Origin: Oscillospiraceae bacterium | Lineage (GTDB): Bacteria > Bacillota > Clostridia > Oscillospirales > Oscillospiraceae | Direction of reading: 5' to 3' | Assembly: GCA_024404215.1 (NCBI GenBank) | Contig: JAKSQI010000055.1 | Coordinates: 1-9,126 of the forward strand | Length of the DNA: 9,126 nt | Shown: in pieces, positions 6,955 to 9,126 of the stretch | How positions within the stretch are numbered: the first letter of the stretch is position 1 | Layout: every line of letters begins with the position of its first letter | The notes under the pieces: model-generated | Database searches by the model: none | What the model was told of the DNA's origin: nothing | Seen by the model: only the letters and a program-made list of their open reading frames with translations | Position numbers and translations under genes: made by a program

Positions 6955-7006
6955 GGACTATTTTGCGTTAATAGAAAAATAAGCAAATCATAAGCAGGGA
7001 AAAGGA

Positions 7007-7036
7007 TTGTTTTTTTATGCTCATGTGGGTTACAAT
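7007..7036 (+). promoter_or_regulatory. Candidate promoter for the XpaC-like gene
   Basis: TTGTTT (7007-7012) and TACAAT (7031-7036, 5/6 of the -10 consensus) are 18 nt apart in the 136-bp gap after rqcP, about 55 nt before the GTG start at 7091. The -35 match is weak (3/6). Confidence 0.45.
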
Positions 7037-7090
7037 AAAGGGCAGAAAATGGTTTGCTCTTGAAAAGAGGGCTTGACAGGAGGGGACAGC

Positions 7091-8215
7091 GTGTCCGGTT
7101 TCGTTACACTTATTATTCTATTTTTTGTTATAAAGGGCCTTGTCGGCAAGGAAAACAAAAAGAACACCACATACCAGAGCCAAAACCGATACAGCGCAAA
7201 TCGCACGACCGTGGATTTCGGCAGCTATCAGCGGCCTTCCACCGTTTCCCGCACCTCCAACCCCGGGACAGTGAATGCACGGACGCAGGCGACCCCCACC
7301 CAAAAGCCCGGTGCCGACGGTAAGAGCGAGCAGAAGAAGCCCCACGAGAAGGGGGCTGTTACTCTTCTTGTACTTGCCTTGGTATTCCTTTTTATAGGTG
7401 TGGTATATCTTTTTGATTTTCTGGATTTGCCTACTATCAGCAGCTTGCTGAATACTTTGGCCTTTGGCGCCTGCTCCGGTGCTTCCTTTTTTGCTCGTCA
7501 TCAGATTAAAAAGCGGGCGGCCCGTTTGGCCAAGTATCTGGCTGTCATGGGTAAGGATGACTGCAAGTCAACATCGGAAATTGCCAAGGCAACCGGACTT
7601 GCCAAGGATAAGGTTCGCAAGGATTTGGAGTATCTTGCCCAGAGGGGGGACTTTGGCCCCGAGGCCTATTTTGACATAGGGCTGGACAGTCTGGTTATCT
7701 CGGAAGAGGCAGCGGAAAAGGAACGGCAGATTCGCCAAAAGGACAAAACCACCCGACAGACCAAAGCTGACCGGGAGGCCAATACAACCGAGTACATGCG
7801 GATATTTGAAGAGGTCCGGGAAGCAGCCTCTCAGGTACAGGATAAGGAGATTTCCGAAAAAATGCTGCGCCTGACAGAGCTGACCGGCAAAATTCTGCAG
7901 GCTGCGGAAGCCAATCCGGAGAAGGAAAAGGATATTCGCCGGTTCATGTCCTACTACCTGCCACAGACCCAAAAGCTGATGCGTTCTTACGCTACTCTGG
8001 AAAAGCAAGGGGTAGCAACGGCCAATATTACAGCCACTAAAACCCGAATCGGTGATATTCTGGATAATCTGATTACCGGTTATGAGCAGCAGCTGGACAA
8101 GCTTTTTGACAGCGATGCTCTGGATATTTCCTCGGACATTGATGTTTTGGAAACCATGCTGAAGCAGGATGGCCTTACTCAGGATGCCGGCGGTTTGACC
8201 TTAGGCGGACACTAA
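7091..8215 (+). CDS. Membrane-anchored XpaC-family (5-bromo-4-chloroindolyl phosphate hydrolysis) protein with winged-helix-like segment
   Basis: This 374-residue protein has an N-terminal hydrophobic helix (about 1-17). A polar Q/S/T/N-rich linker (about 20-85) follows, then two more membrane segments (about 88-111 and 115-134). Residues of about 145-200 read like a winged helix-turn-helix: STSEIAKATGLAKDKVRKDL, then EYLAQRG and a beta-rich end. Residues of about 215-360 are helical and match the XpaC family, with RRFMSYYLPQTQKLMRSY and TRIGDILDNLITGYEQQLDKLF as the most telling parts. XpaC was named from a Bacillus hydrolysis phenotype; its biochemical role is unknown, and relatives often pair with TelA, which is not seen here. 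GTG at 7091 was chosen because AGGAGGGG stands just upstream; an in-frame TTG at 7073 has a poor site. It replaces yabP/yabQ, which often follow rqcP. Confidence 0.85.
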   Translation: MSGFVTLIILFFVIKGLVGKENKKNTTYQSQNRYSANRTTVDFGSYQRPSTVSRTSNPGTVNARTQATPTQKPGADGKSEQKKPHEKGAVTLLVLALVFLFIGVVYLFDFLDLPTISSLLNTLAFGACSGASFFARHQIKKRAARLAKYLAVMGKDDCKSTSEIAKATGLAKDKVRKDLEYLAQRGDFGPEAYFDIGLDSLVISEEAAEKERQIRQKDKTTRQTKADREANTTEYMRIFEEVREAASQVQDKEISEKMLRLTELTGKILQAAEANPEKEKDIRRFMSYYLPQTQKLMRSYATLEKQGVATANITATKTRIGDILDNLITGYEQQLDKLFDSDALDISSDIDVLETMLKQDGLTQDAGGLTLGGH

Positions 8216-8264
8216 GAGAGATGTTCCTTTTTTGGGGAAGCCACGATACAAACCGCAACATTTG

Positions 8265-8296
8265 CCCCTGCCCATTTCGGGCAGGGGTGTTTTTTT
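8265..8296 (+). terminator. Intrinsic terminator after the XpaC-like gene
   Basis: A perfect 9-bp stem, CCCCTGCCC and GGGCAGGGG, with loop ATTTC is followed by TG and a run of seven T (8290-8296). It lies 49 nt after the stop codon and closes the transcription unit. Confidence 0.93.
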
Positions 8297-8624
8297 GCGG
8301 CGGGGGAGGGAAGAACAGGGCTATAGCCCGAATAGAAGCAGACGAAGGACATGAAGGACAAAAAGCAAGAGAAGACGGTAAACTGGCACCGTCAGGGGTG
8401 GCTCGCAGTGTGGTGGTGTGCTGGAAGAAGGCCGGAGGTTTCCGTGGATTCGGGGGAACAGGGAAGAAAAACCGTGAAAGCACAAAGAGAAGGTGGAATT
8501 CAGCCGCTTATTTGTGCCGGAGTGACGATGAAGAAAGCAAGCAATGGGACTATTCTTAAACTAGAAAACCATATAGTCCGCAGGAGTCTGTGGATGCGAC
8601 AAATAATAGAAAGAGGTAATTGCT
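8297..8624 (+). other. Gene-free, purine-rich region with many inverted repeats upstream of the cupin gene
   Basis: I find no convincing gene here. The plus strand is rich in G and A. It holds a perfect 12-bp palindrome GGGCTATAGCCC (8318-8329) and two copies of GAAGGACA at a 9-bp period (8344-8351, 8353-8360). Hairpin arms are GACGGT/ACCGTC (8374-8393), CGGA/TCCG (8433-8444), GCACAAA/TTTGTGC (8480-8517) and GGACTAT/ATAGTCC (8547-8579). It follows a strong terminator and ends at the cupin ribosome site, so it could be a structured leader, a separate small RNA, or a dispersed repeat. No known riboswitch core was recognised, and no clear promoter was found; TATAGT (8572-8577) lacks a -35 partner. 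Confidence 0.4.
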
Positions 8625-9126
8625 ATGGCAGAGAATAAAGAAGAGAAAAAATTCAATTTGGCTGCGCTTCAGGAAGCCGAGATGGAGAAGCATTATATCT
8701 TGACTCCGGAGGAAAAGAAGGCCAGCAAGTATGGCAAGCTGGTCTTTGAATTCCCCAAGGAGGATAACGAGGTTGTTGCAGAAGGTGACCCTATGGATTT
8801 TGTGGCTCATCCTCAGGCTTATTTCCGTGGTGCTATGCAGATTCCCGGCGCTGAGTTCAACCAGAGTTATCAGATTTTCAAAAAGCCCTTCTTCCTTGAC
8901 CGTGTTCAGCATCGCCATGCCAAGGATGAGTACTTGATTTTCTTAGGCGCCTCCAATGGCCCTGAGGGCTATGCAGATACTTTTGCCTTTGATGCCCACA
9001 TTGAGTTTACCCTGGGCAAGGGCGAGGATGCCGAGACCTATGTCATTGATAAGCCTACCATTATCCGTATTCCTGCCGGTATGTATCACTGCCCCCTGAA
9101 CTTTAAGCGGGTAGATAAGCCGGTGC
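8625..9126 (+). CDS. Cupin-domain protein of unknown function, 3' end outside window
   Basis: The first 167 codons of a plus-strand gene are present and the frame is open at the right edge. After a charged N-terminus (MAENKEEKKFNLAALQEAE) comes a single cupin barrel. Motif 1 is HRHAKDEYLIFLG, with His96, His98 and Glu102; motif 2 is PAGMYHCPLN (150-159), with His155 and Asn159 at the expected places. These four His/Glu residues form the usual metal site. Cupins include dioxygenases, isomerases, sugar-binding and regulatory proteins, so the reaction cannot be named. No signal peptide is seen, so it is probably cytoplasmic. The start is ATG with AGAGG 8 nt upstream. Codon use looks biased to common codons like hup, suggesting strong expression. 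It stands after a terminator and a long non-coding stretch, so it is transcribed separately from the XpaC-like gene. Confidence 0.85.
   Translation, partial: MAENKEEKKFNLAALQEAEMEKHYILTPEEKKASKYGKLVFEFPKEDNEVVAEGDPMDFVAHPQAYFRGAMQIPGAEFNQSYQIFKKPFFLDRVQHRHAKDEYLIFLGASNGPEGYADTFAFDAHIEFTLGKGEDAETYVIDKPTIIRIPAGMYHCPLNFKRVDKPV

Noticed and set aside
8471..8520. T-box-like or cobalamin-riboswitch-like fragments (GGTGGAA..., GCCGC)
   Set aside because: The conserved cores of these classes are not present, and no terminator/antiterminator pair lies before the cupin gene.
8351..8638. A 95-codon plus-strand open frame in the cupin upstream region, and a 102-codon minus-strand frame at 8175-8483
   Set aside because: The plus-strand frame overlaps the cupin start and has a badly placed ribosome site. 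The minus-strand product is low-complexity Pro/Ser-rich and crosses the terminator. Neither resembles a known protein.

Overview
The window looks like a housekeeping segment from a Bacillota (Clostridia) chromosome, probably an Oscillospirales-type anaerobe of moderate GC content. The evidence is a DnaD/DnaI-type primosome pair, a SpoVB-like flippase - mazG - HU - rqcP run known from many Firmicutes (compare yabM-yabN-...-yabO in Bacillus), strong GGAGG-type ribosome binding sites, and use of GTG and TTG starts. The taxonomic call is inference; no rRNA or marker gene is present to confirm it. No mobile element, CRISPR array, rRNA or tRNA was seen.

Layout. Positions 1-1387 (minus strand) hold the first 462 codons of a peptidase-U32-family protein of the RNA-hydroxylation (RlhA/TrhP) type, which runs off the left edge. 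A 253-bp divergent intergenic region carries a good extended -10 promoter facing right, a weaker one facing left, and three AAAGGTT repeats. The plus strand then carries a DnaD-domain protein (1641-2564) and a DnaI/DnaC-like AAA+ helicase loader (2569-3564), 4 nt apart, which should act together in loading replicative helicase. The following spacer contains three tandem DnaA-box-like 9-mers (3651-3680).

Next come a multispan SpoVB/MurJ-family flippase (3756-5375, TTG start), a spacer with nested inverted repeats (5378-5487), mazG (5497-6303), the nucleoid protein HU (6371-6646), an intercistronic hairpin (6669-6700) and rqcP (6712-6954). This joins cell-envelope precursor export, nucleotide-pool cleaning, chromosome packaging and ribosome quality control. 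The yabP/yabQ/divIC genes that often follow yabO in spore formers are not next. Instead a separate transcription unit encodes a membrane-anchored XpaC-family protein with an apparent winged-helix segment (7091-8215), closed by a clear intrinsic terminator (8265-8296).

Positions 8297-8624 have no convincing gene but are purine-rich and full of short inverted repeats. A cupin-fold protein (8625 to the right edge) follows. Nothing here amounts to a clearly new multi-gene system. The best leads are the DnaA-box cluster beside the helicase-loader genes, the structured mazG leader, the unexplained 8297-8624 region and the XpaC/HTH fusion.
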